Positions 6,753 through 15,378 of a stretch of 64,000 nt of DNA are shown piece after piece; positions within the stretch are counted from its first letter, which is position 1; every line of letters starts with the position of its first letter. The stretch is taken from NCBI GenBank assembly GCA_030065095.1, contig JASJDP010000013.1, positions 1 through 64,000 on the forward strand. The letters run 5' to 3'. Source of the stretch: Rhodobacter sp. (GTDB taxonomy: Bacteria; Pseudomonadota; Alphaproteobacteria; Rhodobacterales; Rhodobacteraceae). The notes beneath the pieces were generated by a model that was given only the letters and a program-made list of their open reading frames with translations, did not search any database and had not been told where the DNA came from. The position numbers were made by a program, and so were the translations under genes.

Positions 6753-9079
6753 CCCAGCCCGGGCAGCTCTGGTGGACGGCGTCGGAGATCGCCGCGGCCG
6801 GACTGCCGGATCTGCCCGGGACCCGTCAGGGGGTGGAGCGGCTCTGCAAGGCGGAGGACTGGCGCGGGCAGACGGCGTTCGCGCGCCGGCGGTCCGGCCG
6901 CGGCGGCGGCTGGGAGTATCACTGGCGGCTGTTTCCGGTCACGGCACGGAACGCGCTCCTGAACCGGTCCGATGCGTGCGTTGCAACGGCGAAGCACCCT
7001 CCCCTGCCCCGCGACCAGGCCTGGGCCACGTTCGAGACGCTGCCGGAAGCGACCCGGGCGAAGGCGCGGCAGCGTCTCGCCGTCATCGACAAGATCGAGG
7101 CGCTCACCGGCCAGGGCCTGACCCGGCAGCTGGCCGTCACGGACGCCGCCCGGGCCGAGGGGCTGGCCCCGCGCACGATCTGGAACTGGCTCGGGCTCAT
7201 CGAGGGCATCGCCCCGGCCGACCGGCTCGCCTATCTGGCGCCGAAGCACCGGGCTCAGAAGAAAGCGGTTCCCGGGCGCGGCGTGGGCTCTTCCAACGGT
7301 GCCGATGCGCCCGACAGCGCCCTCGATGGTGATGCGCAACAGCTCCCCGCTGAACTGACCGGCTTCTTCGATCTTCTAAAGGCCGACTATCTCCGTCTGG
7401 AGCGTCCCTCGTTCTCGGCCAGCTACCGCCGGGCGGCCGAAGTGGCCGCGGCGAAAGGCTGGGCGCTGCTGCCCGAGCGCTCGGCCCGGCGCAAGCTCGA
7501 AGCCACAATCCCCCGTGTCACCCGGGTGCTCGCCCGCGAGGGCGTCGCGGGTCTGGAGCGCTGCTTTCCGCCGCAGATCCGCGACCGCTCGGCGCTGGTG
7601 GCGATGGAGGGGCTGAATGCCGATTGCCACAAGATCGATGTCTTCGTGGACTGGGAAGCCGGCCGCATCCTGCGGCCGCAGATCGTCGCGTTTCAGGATC
7701 GCTATTCGGGTAAGATCCTCTCCTGGCGCGTCGACTGGACCCCGAACAAGGTGGCGGTGATGGCCGCCTTCGGCGATGTGGTGGAGCGCTACGGCATTCC
7801 CCGCCGCTGCCTTTTCGACAACGGCCGCGAGTTCGCCAACAAGTGGCTGACCGGCGGTGCGAAGTCCCGCTTCCGCTTCAGGATCCGCGAGGACGATCCG
7901 CTGGGCGTGCTGGCCCAGCTCGGCATCGGCACCGACTGGGCCAGCCCCGGCCGCGGGCAGTCGAAGCCCGTCGAGCGCGCCTTCCGCGACTGGGCCGAGG
8001 ATATCGCCCGGGATCCGCGTTTCGCCGGCGCCTATGTCGGCCACAAGCCCGACGCCAAGCCGGAGAACTACGGCTCGAGGGCGATCCCGCTTTCGGACTT
8101 CCTCGCGGTGGTCGAGGCCGGCATCGCCCGGCACAACGCCCGGCCCGGGCGGCGGTCGCAGACCTGCGCCGGGCGCAGCTTCGACGAGACCTTCGCGACA
8201 AGCTACGCAACTGCCACCGTCCTCAAAGCGACGGAGGAACAGCGGCGGCTGTGGCTGATGGGCCAGGAGACGCGCAAGCTCCACCGCGATCACGGCCGGC
8301 TCGGCCTCTACGACAATCTCTACTGGTCGGACTGGATGAACACTCATGCCGGCCAGAAGGTGATCGCCCGGTTCGATCCCGAGGACCTGCATGCCGGGGT
8401 CTGGCTCTATGCGCTGGACGGGTCCTATCTCGGCCATGGCGCCTGCCAGGCGAAGACCGGGTTCTTCGATCTGGCCTCGGCGCGCGAACAGGCCTCGGCC
8501 CGGACCAGGCGGCGGCGCGAGCATCGCAAGCTGCTCGAGGCCGCCCGGCCAAAGACCGTCGCCGACATCGCCGCCGAGCTCGATGCGATTGACGCCAAAG
8601 GGCCGACAGATGCGTCGCCCGTCGAGGCGAAGATCATCCGCCCCGCCTTCGGCACCCGTCCGAACAGGATGCGGAGAACCGGAGACACAGACGCGCCCGC
8701 GCGCCCCGCCGCGGCAGGCTCAGAACAGAACGGACGTGGGACTGGTTCTTTTTCTCAGCCATCCCACGGCAGCAACACCGCCGACCCTCACAAGGTCAGC
8801 CCCGCCGTCGCAACCCGCCACGAGGCGCTGATCGCCGAGTTCAAGGCACCGAAGCGCGGCCCCGACGAAACGGCCGGAACAGACACCGACGGCTCCACCC
8901 CACCCGAGACCCGCTACACCCGGTTCCGCCGGGCGCTGGAGCTGGAGGCGGCCGAGGCCCAGGGCGCCTGGGTCGGCAAGGCCGAGGCCGCCTGGCTCCG
9001 GACCTACCGGTCCCAGCCGGAATACCGCGCCATGCGCGCCCTCTACGACGACTTCGGCGCCGCCATGCTGGGGGACTGA
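6749..9079 (+). CDS. MuA-type DDE transposase
   Basis: A 776-residue phage transposase starting at GTG in a 4-bp overlap. The N-terminal Mu-type winged helix (WWTASEIAAAGLPDLPGTRQ) is followed by further HTH regions. The catalytic RNase-H core carries D292 (NADCHKID), D357 (LFDNGREF) and E409 (SKPVERAFRDW); spacings of 65 and 52 compare with 67 and 56 in phage Mu. A Mu C-terminal beta-barrel region (about 500-560) and a basic tail follow. It is about 110 residues longer than MuA, mainly at the C-terminus. It would cleave phage ends and join them to target DNA with the ATPase encoded next. Confidence 0.95.
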   Translation: MTQPGQLWWTASEIAAAGLPDLPGTRQGVERLCKAEDWRGQTAFARRRSGRGGGWEYHWRLFPVTARNALLNRSDACVATAKHPPLPRDQAWATFETLPEATRAKARQRLAVIDKIEALTGQGLTRQLAVTDAARAEGLAPRTIWNWLGLIEGIAPADRLAYLAPKHRAQKKAVPGRGVGSSNGADAPDSALDGDAQQLPAELTGFFDLLKADYLRLERPSFSASYRRAAEVAAAKGWALLPERSARRKLEATIPRVTRVLAREGVAGLERCFPPQIRDRSALVAMEGLNADCHKIDVFVDWEAGRILRPQIVAFQDRYSGKILSWRVDWTPNKVAVMAAFGDVVERYGIPRRCLFDNGREFANKWLTGGAKSRFRFRIREDDPLGVLAQLGIGTDWASPGRGQSKPVERAFRDWAEDIARDPRFAGAYVGHKPDAKPENYGSRAIPLSDFLAVVEAGIARHNARPGRRSQTCAGRSFDETFATSYATATVLKATEEQRRLWLMGQETRKLHRDHGRLGLYDNLYWSDWMNTHAGQKVIARFDPEDLHAGVWLYALDGSYLGHGACQAKTGFFDLASAREQASARTRRRREHRKLLEAARPKTVADIAAELDAIDAKGPTDASPVEAKIIRPAFGTRPNRMRRTGDTDAPARPAAAGSEQNGRGTGSFSQPSHGSNTADPHKVSPAVATRHEALIAEFKAPKRGPDETAGTDTDGSTPPETRYTRFRRALELEAAEAQGAWVGKAEAAWLRTYRSQPEYRAMRALYDDFGAAMLGD

Positions 9080-9216
9080 GCGCCGCGAATGAACGGCCGG
9101 CCGCCGCCAAGAGCGCGCCGGATGAGGAAGAGACGAGGAAGGACAGGACCGCCCGGGAGCCGGAGGCAGGGAAGGACTCTGCGACTCACCGGGCGGCCGC
9201 AAGCGAGCAGGAGTAA
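9076..9216 (+). other. Coding-like 3' extension in the -1 frame of the transposase
   Basis: After the transposase stop, the -1 frame stays open for about 46 codons with host-like codon use and an acidic/alanine-rich reading (SAPDEEETRKDRTAREPEAG), ending at TAA beside the ATPase ribosome site. It has no ATG, GTG or TTG start. A GGGGG run at 9070-9074 just before the stop could allow a -1 shift, giving a longer transposase; alternatively it is a relic of a longer gene. Confidence 0.35.
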
Positions 9217-9223
9217 GACACAC

Positions 9224-9967
9224 ATGCCAGACGACCCGATCCTCTACAACTCGGTGGCGCCCTTGCGGAACGTCGCCGCCCTTCTGGAACTGATCGACCG
9301 GGTGCAGACCCCCGCGCCCTCCCTGCCCGGCATGGCCTGCTTCTACGGGCCCTCGGGCTACGGCAAGACCACCGCCGCCACCTTTGCCGAGAACCGCTAT
9401 CAGGCGGTCCGCATCGAGATGCGCTCGCGCTGGACCCCGCGCAAGCTCTGCGAGACCATCTCCCTCGAGATGGGCCAGACCCCGGCCCGCACCGTCTGCG
9501 ACATGATCGACGCGATCTGCACCCAGCTCGCCGCCCTCGACGTGCCGCTGCTGATCGACGAGGCCGATTATCTGATCCGCCACAAGATGGTCGAGATCGC
9601 CCGCGACATCTACGAGGGCTCCGGCGTCCCCGTCATCCTGATCGGCGAGGAACTGCTGCCGCAGAAGCTCACCCAGTGGGAACGCGTCCATGGCCGCATG
9701 CTCGGCTGGACCGCCGCCGAGCCCGGCGACATGGCCGATCTGGGACATCTCGCCGGGATCTACGCCGCCGGCATCGAGCTGGCCGAGGATCTTCGGACCG
9801 CGATCCTGCGCGCCTCCGGCGGCTCGATCCGCCGCATCAGCACCAATCTCGACGCCGCCGCCGCCTTCGCCCGCGCCTCCGGGCGCTCCTCCCTCTCGCT
9901 CGCCGACTGGCAGGGCCAGGCCTTCTTCTCCGGCGAGGCCCCGGCACCCCGCCGCCTGGCCTCGTGA
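9224..9967 (+). CDS. MuB-type AAA+ ATPase, transposition target selector
   Basis: A 247-residue AAA+ protein. Walker A is GPSGYGKTT with K48, and Walker B is LLIDEAD with D112/E113. Its size and place directly after the transposase fit MuB, which binds target DNA, stimulates the transposase and gives target immunity. The ATG at 9224 was chosen for the CAGGAG ribosome site and because upstream codons in this frame are arginine-rich and non-coding in character. The long frame on the opposite strand is a codon-bias shadow. Confidence 0.92.
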   Translation: MPDDPILYNSVAPLRNVAALLELIDRVQTPAPSLPGMACFYGPSGYGKTTAATFAENRYQAVRIEMRSRWTPRKLCETISLEMGQTPARTVCDMIDAICTQLAALDVPLLIDEADYLIRHKMVEIARDIYEGSGVPVILIGEELLPQKLTQWERVHGRMLGWTAAEPGDMADLGHLAGIYAAGIELAEDLRTAILRASGGSIRRISTNLDAAAAFARASGRSSLSLADWQGQAFFSGEAPAPRRLAS

Positions 9968-9977
9968 GGGCGGACCG

Positions 9978-10568
9978 ATGACGCCCCGCAGCAACCCGGG
10001 CGCCGAGGCCGCCGCCGAGCGCCGCGCAAAGGCCTGGACCTACGCCCGGCGGCAGCCCGAACTGACCCCTTACTCGCTGCGCGACCGGATCGGCATGAGC
10101 TACCGTGCCGCCGCCCGGCTCCTGCGCTCCTGGCACGACCTCGGGCTCGCCACGATGGAATACCGCGGTTCCCGCGGCCGCTGCGTCTATGCCGTCAAGG
10201 CGGTGTTTCGCGATGCCGCCACCGCCGAGGCCGCCCGGACCTCGGCCGCCAACAGCGCGGCGAACCGCGCCACCGGCCGCGGCAACATGTGGCGCGCCAT
10301 GCGCGGCCTGAAGGTGTTCTCGGCCACCGATATCGCCGTGCATGCCACCGCCGGTCCCGTCCAGGTCGCCCCCGGCGACGCCGCGGCCTATTGCGAGACC
10401 CTGCGCGCGGCCGGCTATCTCCGCCGCGAGCCCGCCCCGGGCCGGAGCGAGCCGGTCTACCGGCTCCTGCGCAACACCGGCATTCACGCCCCCGTGGAAC
10501 GCCAGATGCCGGTGCTCTGGGACGAGAACCTGCGCGAATACACCCATGCCCCGGGGATCCTGACATGA
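9978..10568 (+). CDS. Early-operon winged-helix protein
   Basis: A 196-residue protein with a winged-helix-like N-terminal half (TPYSLRDRIGMSYRAAARLL, then SWHDLGLATMEYRGSRGRCV) and a second similar unit later (FSATDIAVHATAG ... CETLRAAGYLRRE), i.e. two wing-like modules in tandem. It probably binds DNA. It starts 10 bp after the ATPase gene and ends in an ATGA overlap with the next gene. No named family assigned. Confidence 0.65.
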   Translation: MTPRSNPGAEAAAERRAKAWTYARRQPELTPYSLRDRIGMSYRAAARLLRSWHDLGLATMEYRGSRGRCVYAVKAVFRDAATAEAARTSAANSAANRATGRGNMWRAMRGLKVFSATDIAVHATAGPVQVAPGDAAAYCETLRAAGYLRREPAPGRSEPVYRLLRNTGIHAPVERQMPVLWDENLREYTHAPGILT

Positions 10569-10966
10569 GCGGGGCGGAGGTCGGAGGACCCCTGGGCATT
10601 GCGCGCGCCCATTGGGGCGCGGGTCTGCCCGACTGGGTGGCGCGGCTGGCCGGCGAGGTCGCGGCCAGTTCGCAGAACCGGGTGGCCCGGCGTCTGGGGC
10701 TCTCGGCCTCGGTGCTGAGCCAGGTGCTGCGCAACAAGTATCCCGGCAGCATGGCCAATGTCGAAGACGCCGTGCGCGCGATCCTGATGCGCGATCTCGT
10801 CGACTGCCCGACCCTCGGCGCCCTGCCCCGGCCCGACTGCGCCGCCTGGCGCCGCAAGGCCCGACGCTTCGTCGGATCCAACGGCTTGCGCGTCCGGATG
10901 TACCGCGCCTGCTCCAGATGTCCCCACAACAGAAAGGGAACGGCCCATGTCAGCACCGATGAATGA
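10565..10966 (+). CDS. Early-operon HTH protein with cysteine motif
   Basis: A 133-residue protein starting at ATG in a 4-bp overlap. Residues about 30-70 form a regulator-like HTH (NRVARRLGLSASVLSQVLRN) and the C-terminus has a CSRCPHN cysteine pair. Similar small proteins accompany Mu-like early genes; no specific function can be assigned. The 3' end overlaps the next gene by 20 bp. Confidence 0.65.
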   Translation: MSGAEVGGPLGIARAHWGAGLPDWVARLAGEVAASSQNRVARRLGLSASVLSQVLRNKYPGSMANVEDAVRAILMRDLVDCPTLGALPRPDCAAWRRKARRFVGSNGLRVRMYRACSRCPHNRKGTAHVSTDE

Positions 10967-11318
10967 ACCGCTGGACCTCGCGCCTGCAGGCGGGTCCGCA
11001 GGGCCGGCCGTTGAAAGGATCGGCGGTCTCGATCTGCTCGAGCGCGCCGCCCGCGGCGTCGGCAAGGTCGACCATCTCGGTCCGCGCGGCGCCCTCAGCG
11101 TCTCGGCCGAGGAGATCGAGGCCATGGCGCTGGTGCTGGCGATCCTCAACTTCCCGCAGCTGGCGCCCGCCGAGCGGCCCGCCGATCCGGCCGGGTTTTT
11201 CCGCAAGGGGCTGAGAGAGATGGCCGGTAACGTTGTTGGCCTCGGTGCGATCGGAGGACAGGCCGCCGCCACAGGCACGGATGCGTCTCAGCAATCGACC
11301 CAGGGAGGTTCGGCATGA
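10947..11318 (+). CDS. Early-operon hypothetical protein
   Basis: A 123-residue protein, alanine/glycine-rich and probably helical in the middle (SAEEIEAMALVLAILNFPQL). No family recognised. It has a GAAAGGGAAC ribosome site, overlaps its upstream neighbour by 20 bp and ends in an ATGA overlap with the DUF3164 gene. Confidence 0.6.
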   Translation: MSAPMNEPLDLAPAGGSAGPAVERIGGLDLLERAARGVGKVDHLGPRGALSVSAEEIEAMALVLAILNFPQLAPAERPADPAGFFRKGLREMAGNVVGLGAIGGQAAATGTDASQQSTQGGSA

Positions 11319-11986
11319 TCGGCCCGATGCGCCCCGTCTCCGCCTTCGCCCCCGTGCCCGTGCCCGACGGCCGGCAGGAGATCGGCGGGGTCGTGCACCT
11401 GCCCGACGCCAGGGGCCGCCTGGTGCCGGTCGACGCGATCCGGCCGCAGGATCTGCTCGAGGACGAGACCGTGCGCAAGGTGATCGGCTTCGCCATGGCC
11501 CTGAGCGATCAGATCGCCCGGTTCAAGGCGCATGTGGTCGAGGATCTCGGCAGCCTCGAGGCGCTCCTGGCCCAGGACTACGGGCTCGCCAAAGGCGGCG
11601 CCAAGGGCAACAAGACCTTCCTCAGCCATGACGGCTGCCTCAAGCTCACCGTCCAGGTCGCCGACCGCATCGACTTCGGCCCCCAGCTGCAGATCGCCAA
11701 GTCCCTGATCGATACCTGCCTCACCGAATGGGCCGCCGAGGCCCGGCCGGAGATCCGCGCCATCGTCACCCGCGCCTTCAACACCGACCGCGAGGGCCAA
11801 ATCAACCGCGCCGAGATCTTCATGCTGTTGCGCCTCGAGATCGACGATCCGCGCTGGCGCCAGGCGATGCAGGCGCTGCGCGACGCCATGCGCGTCATAG
11901 GCTCGAAGACCTATATCCGCTGCTACCGCCGCGACAGCTTCGACGCCCCCTGGCAGGCCATCCCCCTCGATCTGGCGAAGGCGTGA
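11315..11986 (+). CDS. DUF3164 family protein
   Basis: A 223-residue protein matching the DUF3164 pattern: a central conserved helical block (SDQIARFKAHVVEDLGSLEA), the KGNKTFLSHDGCLKL motif and a C-terminal RVIGSKTYIRCYRRD block. DUF3164 proteins are standard members of Mu-like early operons but their biochemical role is unknown to me. Four-base overlaps link it to both neighbours. Confidence 0.85.
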   Translation: MIGPMRPVSAFAPVPVPDGRQEIGGVVHLPDARGRLVPVDAIRPQDLLEDETVRKVIGFAMALSDQIARFKAHVVEDLGSLEALLAQDYGLAKGGAKGNKTFLSHDGCLKLTVQVADRIDFGPQLQIAKSLIDTCLTEWAAEARPEIRAIVTRAFNTDREGQINRAEIFMLLRLEIDDPRWRQAMQALRDAMRVIGSKTYIRCYRRDSFDAPWQAIPLDLAKA

Positions 11987-12264
11987 GGGTGATGGGGATG
12001 GTTAACAACGCAACGAAACGGCCGACAGAGGCTGTCGACTTGATGGCGCAAGATTGCCTGGAACAGGTGGGGAAAGCTGCCTTCGAGGGGGCGGTTAAAG
12101 CCCCGGTTAAAGCCCTCGTTGAAGCGTGCATAGAACAGAAAGCCGCTTCGCCGTTTAGGACCGCCCTTAAATGGGTGCGTGACGGCGCTGCTGTTGTGTT
12201 TCTCTTCTTAGCCATCCCCGGCCGCGCCGGCTTGGTCGGCCCGTCGTCGGAGCCGGGACAATGA
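11983..12264 (+). CDS. Small early protein with a hydrophobic C-terminal segment
   Basis: A 93-residue protein starting at GTG in a GTGA overlap. The N-terminal 70 residues are soluble and helical (VDLMAQDCLEQVGKAAFEGA) and a short hydrophobic stretch follows (DGAAVVFLFLAIPG). Local composition is less GC-rich than its neighbours, hinting at recent insertion in the operon. Function unknown. Confidence 0.5.
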   Translation: MRVMGMVNNATKRPTEAVDLMAQDCLEQVGKAAFEGAVKAPVKALVEACIEQKAASPFRTALKWVRDGAAVVFLFLAIPGRAGLVGPSSEPGQ

Positions 12265-12731
12265 GCCGGGCGCATCTCCGCCGGCTGATCTTCGCCGGCT
12301 GCCGCGAACTCGGCCTCGGCGACGACGAGCGCCGCGCCCTGCAGCATCTTACCGTCGGCAAGGACAGCCTTGCCGATATGAGCACGCCGGAGATGTCGAA
12401 AGTGGTCGGGGCGCTCAAGAGCCGTGGCTTCGAGCCAAAGAGCGGCCAGGGCGGCAAGCACGGCCGCCGCAAACCCGCCCCCCGCGCCGACCTGCGCCTG
12501 ATCCACGTGCTCTGGTCGAAGCTCGGCCAGGCCGGCCGGCTCGACCGCCCGGACCGCGCCGGGCTCAACGCCTTCATCCGGTCCCGCTTCGGCGCCGCCT
12601 GGGGCGCGGTGCCGGCCGATATCGATATGCTGCGCGATCACGGGCAGATCGAGGCCGTGATCCGGGCGCTGAAGTCCTGGTGCGAACGCGAAGGTATCAA
12701 CGTGCGGCGTCCGGAGAGCAGCGCCGAGTGA
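12261..12731 (+). CDS. gemA: GemA-like phage regulatory protein (gp16, DUF1018)
   Basis: A 156-residue protein with the DUF1018 signature: LIFAGCRELGLGDDERRALQ, then SLADMSTPEMSKVVGALKSRG, then LIHVLWSKLGQAGRLDR and a C-terminal LKSWCEREG helix. In phage Mu, GemA (gp16) alters host gene expression and DNA topology. It lies in an unbroken chain of 4-bp overlaps just upstream of the Mor-like gene, the usual Mu order. Confidence 0.88.
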   Translation: MSRAHLRRLIFAGCRELGLGDDERRALQHLTVGKDSLADMSTPEMSKVVGALKSRGFEPKSGQGGKHGRRKPAPRADLRLIHVLWSKLGQAGRLDRPDRAGLNAFIRSRFGAAWGAVPADIDMLRDHGQIEAVIRALKSWCEREGINVRRPESSAE

Positions 12732-13117
12732 CCGTGCTCACCGGCATCGCCGGCGAGATCGCCGTCCTCATCGGCGAGGCCCGCGCTGCCCGGCTGCTCG
12801 CCGCCCTCGGCGGTACCCAGATCACCATTCCGGCGCAGGCAAGTGGATCGTCCCTGGCCCGGATCGTCGGCGAAGATGCCGCCGCCCGGATGATCGTTGC
12901 CTTCGGCCCCGGCAAGCTCACCCTCCCCATGGCCACCGCCCGCGGGCGGGGAGCTGTGAAACGCCGCGCCGTCGCGCTGCTGGCCGAGGGCCGCTCGCTC
13001 CGCGACGTGGCGCTGACCTGCAATCTCCACACCCGCACCGTCTCCCGCTATCGAGAGGAACTCAGAGGCGACGACCCGGGTTTGGGACCGCTCTTCGCAT
13101 GGTCGGACGGCGGTTGA
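12728..13117 (+). CDS. Mor/C-type transcription activator
   Basis: A 129-residue protein, the same length as phage Mu Mor. It has the Mor fold order: a helical N-terminus, the GGTQITIPA strand and AFGPGKLTLP strand of the dimerisation domain, then a C-terminal HTH (RSLRDVALTCNLHTRTVSRY). Mor switches on the middle promoter for late development. Here the late genes are missing. It starts at GTG overlapping the gemA stop and is last in the early operon. Confidence 0.8.
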   Translation: MTVLTGIAGEIAVLIGEARAARLLAALGGTQITIPAQASGSSLARIVGEDAAARMIVAFGPGKLTLPMATARGRGAVKRRAVALLAEGRSLRDVALTCNLHTRTVSRYREELRGDDPGLGPLFAWSDGG

Positions 13118-13403
13118 GGAACTCTTGGGCTGGGCTGATGGCGCTCTACACTCTCTGAGGCCCAAAAAATCCCCTCCAAAACCCCCGATTTGGCCGGATC
13201 TGCCCGCACGGCGCGGATCGCCCCGACCCCGGCCCGCAGACTTCGCCGTTAAATACCACTTAAAATAGGCAGCATCGGCGGAAGCCGATTTTACGAGGCG
13301 ACCCACCCGACAGAGAGAAACGCCGCTCTGCGGGCGTCTCAGGGGCTCAAGGTGAATCGATCTGATTTGCAGTGATGCTCGAGGGGGCGATTGGGTCGCG
13401 TGT

Positions 13404-14303
13404 TTGGACTGTTTTGACCCTCTGGGTATGAATTTTGTCCAGGCCGACGGAGCGGGTCTCACCTGTCACACCCTGGACCATGATGACAGATCGCACAGTC
13501 CGCGTCGCCCCTGGCAACCGCCCCGTATCGCGGGGCCGGACTTGAGCTACGACCGCGACGTCGCCACCGAGATCGCCGACGCGATCGGCCCCGTGGCCAC
13601 CGCCCATCTGCTCGCCGAACGCGGCGGGTCCAGGATCGACATCCCCGTCAAAGCCAAAGGCTCGGCGCTGGCCAGGGTGATCGGCGAGGACGCCACCGCC
13701 CGCATGATCGCCGCCTTCGGCTGCGGCGCCCTGGTCCTGCCGCTCGGCAACGACCGCGGACGGGCGGTCACCAGGATCCGCGCCATGGCCATGCTCGCCG
13801 TGGGCGCCTCGCTCATCGAAACCGCCCGCGCCTGCGAAATCCATATCCGAACCGTCTCGCGCTTCAAGGCGGAGATGAAGGACAGGGGCTGGGACCGCGC
13901 GCCCCGTCCAGACCTCGCAGCCGCCAATCTCCGGCTGCGCCGGATGGGCGACAACGCCCCGGTTGCCACGGCGATTGCCGCGGCGATCGGTCCGGAGCTC
14001 GCCGAAGACCTGCTCGCCGCCCATGGCGGCGACGTGATCTCCGTTCCCGTCAGCGTCCAGGGTACGGAGCTGGCCGACACGATCGGCGAGGACGCCGCGG
14101 CCCGGCTGATCGAGGCCCTCGGGACCGGCCGCATCGCCCTGCCCACGGGTATCGCCGGCGGCCAAAGAGCCACCAAACGCCGCGCCCTGGAGATGCTCGC
14201 CCAGGGCGCCGGCAGCCGCGACGTCGCCAGGGCCTGCAAGCTCAATATCTCGACCGTCCAGAAATACAGGAGAGAGAGGAAGCGGAAATGCGGACCCGAA
14301 TGA
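13404..14303 (+). CDS. Tandem-duplicated Mor-like activator
   Basis: Up to 299 residues with two consecutive Mor-type units, roughly residues 50-155 (GGSRIDIPVKAKGSALARVI ... CEIHIRTVSRFKAEM) and 183-290 (GGDVISVPVSVQGTELADTI ... CKLNISTVQKYRRER). Both have the beta-strand pair plus HTH seen in the single Mor-like gene upstream. The start is uncertain: the first 45 codons are not protein-like and TTG 13404, ATG 13428 or a later TTG are possible. Such a covalent dimer could bind DNA as a monomer. Family from visible motifs; function inferred. Confidence 0.72.
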   Translation: MDCFDPLGMNFVQADGAGLTCHTLDHDDRSHSPRRPWQPPRIAGPDLSYDRDVATEIADAIGPVATAHLLAERGGSRIDIPVKAKGSALARVIGEDATARMIAAFGCGALVLPLGNDRGRAVTRIRAMAMLAVGASLIETARACEIHIRTVSRFKAEMKDRGWDRAPRPDLAAANLRLRRMGDNAPVATAIAAAIGPELAEDLLAAHGGDVISVPVSVQGTELADTIGEDAAARLIEALGTGRIALPTGIAGGQRATKRRALEMLAQGAGSRDVARACKLNISTVQKYRRERKRKCGPE

Positions 14304-14335
14304 GCGAATTGCCTGCGCCGGCTTGGATGCCGGCA

Positions 14336-14535
14336 TGGCGATCAGGGGCATCTCTAAGACCTGGCCGACGCCAAACTGGAACACCTCGGTTCGTCTCCTG
14401 GACGATCTTCAGGCCATCGGACCATTTGAACGCTCACGTGCTGCGGAGCGCGCCGCTGAGGAAGCAACCTCAGGCGCTGCATCGCGGCTCAACAAGCTGA
14501 TGTTCACACTGCGCGCAGCAGTCTCAGATGGCTAA
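14336..14535 (+). CDS. Possible small helical protein or gene remnant
   Basis: About 65 residues (MAIRGISKTWPTPNWNTSVR start, helical C-terminus). It follows the tandem Mor-like gene where composition becomes AT-richer. No family and no strong ribosome site. It may be a remnant of a phage gene at the break between the early module and the accessory region. The rest of 14304-14639 shows nothing else. Confidence 0.25.
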
Positions 14536-14639
14536 CCGGCATAGTTGCGGACAAAGCCGGCGTAAGAAGAATGACGGCTTCGATGATGCGTAGGGATCGT
14601 TTAATAAACTGAACCAATCATCGAACTATTCGGGGCCTG

Positions 14640-15080
14640 TTAATCGACCGGTTCCCAGTCAATCTTCCCGTTGGTTCTATACTTGATATGCATACGAGTC
14701 ACACCGCTAATAGATGTTCGCTCCCAGTTCCCTGCGATGCCGCGAAATAGTTCGCCTAAAAAGGGCGAGTATTCTGGAAGCGCAAAATCCAAAATGACAC
14801 CACCTGGTCCGGCCCATGAATTGCCCTTGAGACCGCAGTGCCAACGCCATTCGTCGGTTTCTGGCTCAAAAAAATGAACTTCGGTATTTCTGGAAAGAAT
14901 AACGCCCTCGCCCGTTACTCCAATTGGGTTTTGGGTTGCCGCTTCAATGTCGAAAAATTTGCTGAAAACAACTATATGTTGTTCTGTCTCGCACCTATCC
15001 GAAGTGCCAAGAGGAGCAGAGTTACCCGGCGCCCCGATCAGAGTTGCCGTAAGAGCTGCGAGAAAAATTGATGATTTCAT
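14640..15080 (-). CDS. Secreted hypothetical protein
   Basis: A 146-residue protein with a Sec signal peptide (residues 1-22, MKSSIFLAALTATLIGAPGN) and a beta-rich mature part with two cysteines (C30, and C82 in WRWHCG) that may form a disulphide. No family recognised. AT-richer codons than the host core suggest transfer. It stands alone on the minus strand. Confidence 0.6.
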   Translation of the reverse strand: MKSSIFLAALTATLIGAPGNSAPLGTSDRCETEQHIVVFSKFFDIEAATQNPIGVTGEGVILSRNTEVHFFEPETDEWRWHCGLKGNSWAGPGGVILDFALPEYSPFLGELFRGIAGNWERTSISGVTRMHIKYRTNGKIDWEPVD

Positions 15081-15378
15081 TTAGTCCTCCACCAGAGTTC
15101 GTTAGGCAAGAAAGTGAAGATTCGGAAAGACGAAAAGTCCGTTCAAATGCCGGGGGTAATATTAACTACGAATTACACTCCTTAGGCAACCCCAAACGCT
15201 CACACACGGTCACGGCTGTTCAAACGCTCGACACACGGCGTTTATTTATTGCGCTACTTCCTTAAATTCGAGGACACGTTTCCACCAAGTGTACCTTTGG
15301 ATTTCGCTAGGAGGATGCGTCGCCCACGGGGCCTGGGTTTGGGTCTCACCACACCGATCCTTGAAGGAGGCTAGTCTA

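Larger units (their letters stand above)
2601..14303 (+). mobile_element. Mu-like transposable phage: regulatory and early module, late genes absent
   Basis: The block holds two XRE regulators, a divergent gene, an operator-covered early promoter and a rightward operon. The operon encodes a DDE transposase with MuA-like spacing of catalytic residues, a MuB-type AAA ATPase, a DUF3164 protein, GemA and Mor/C-type activators, in the order usual for Mu-like phages. After the activators the sequence changes to AT-rich accessory genes and no lysis, portal, head or tail genes appear. Edges are approximate because no terminal repeat could be assigned. Confidence 0.8.

Noticed and set aside
8720-9994. 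424-codon open frame antisense to the MuB-type ATPase
   Set aside because: Glycine/alanine-rich shadow of a gene with clear Walker motifs.
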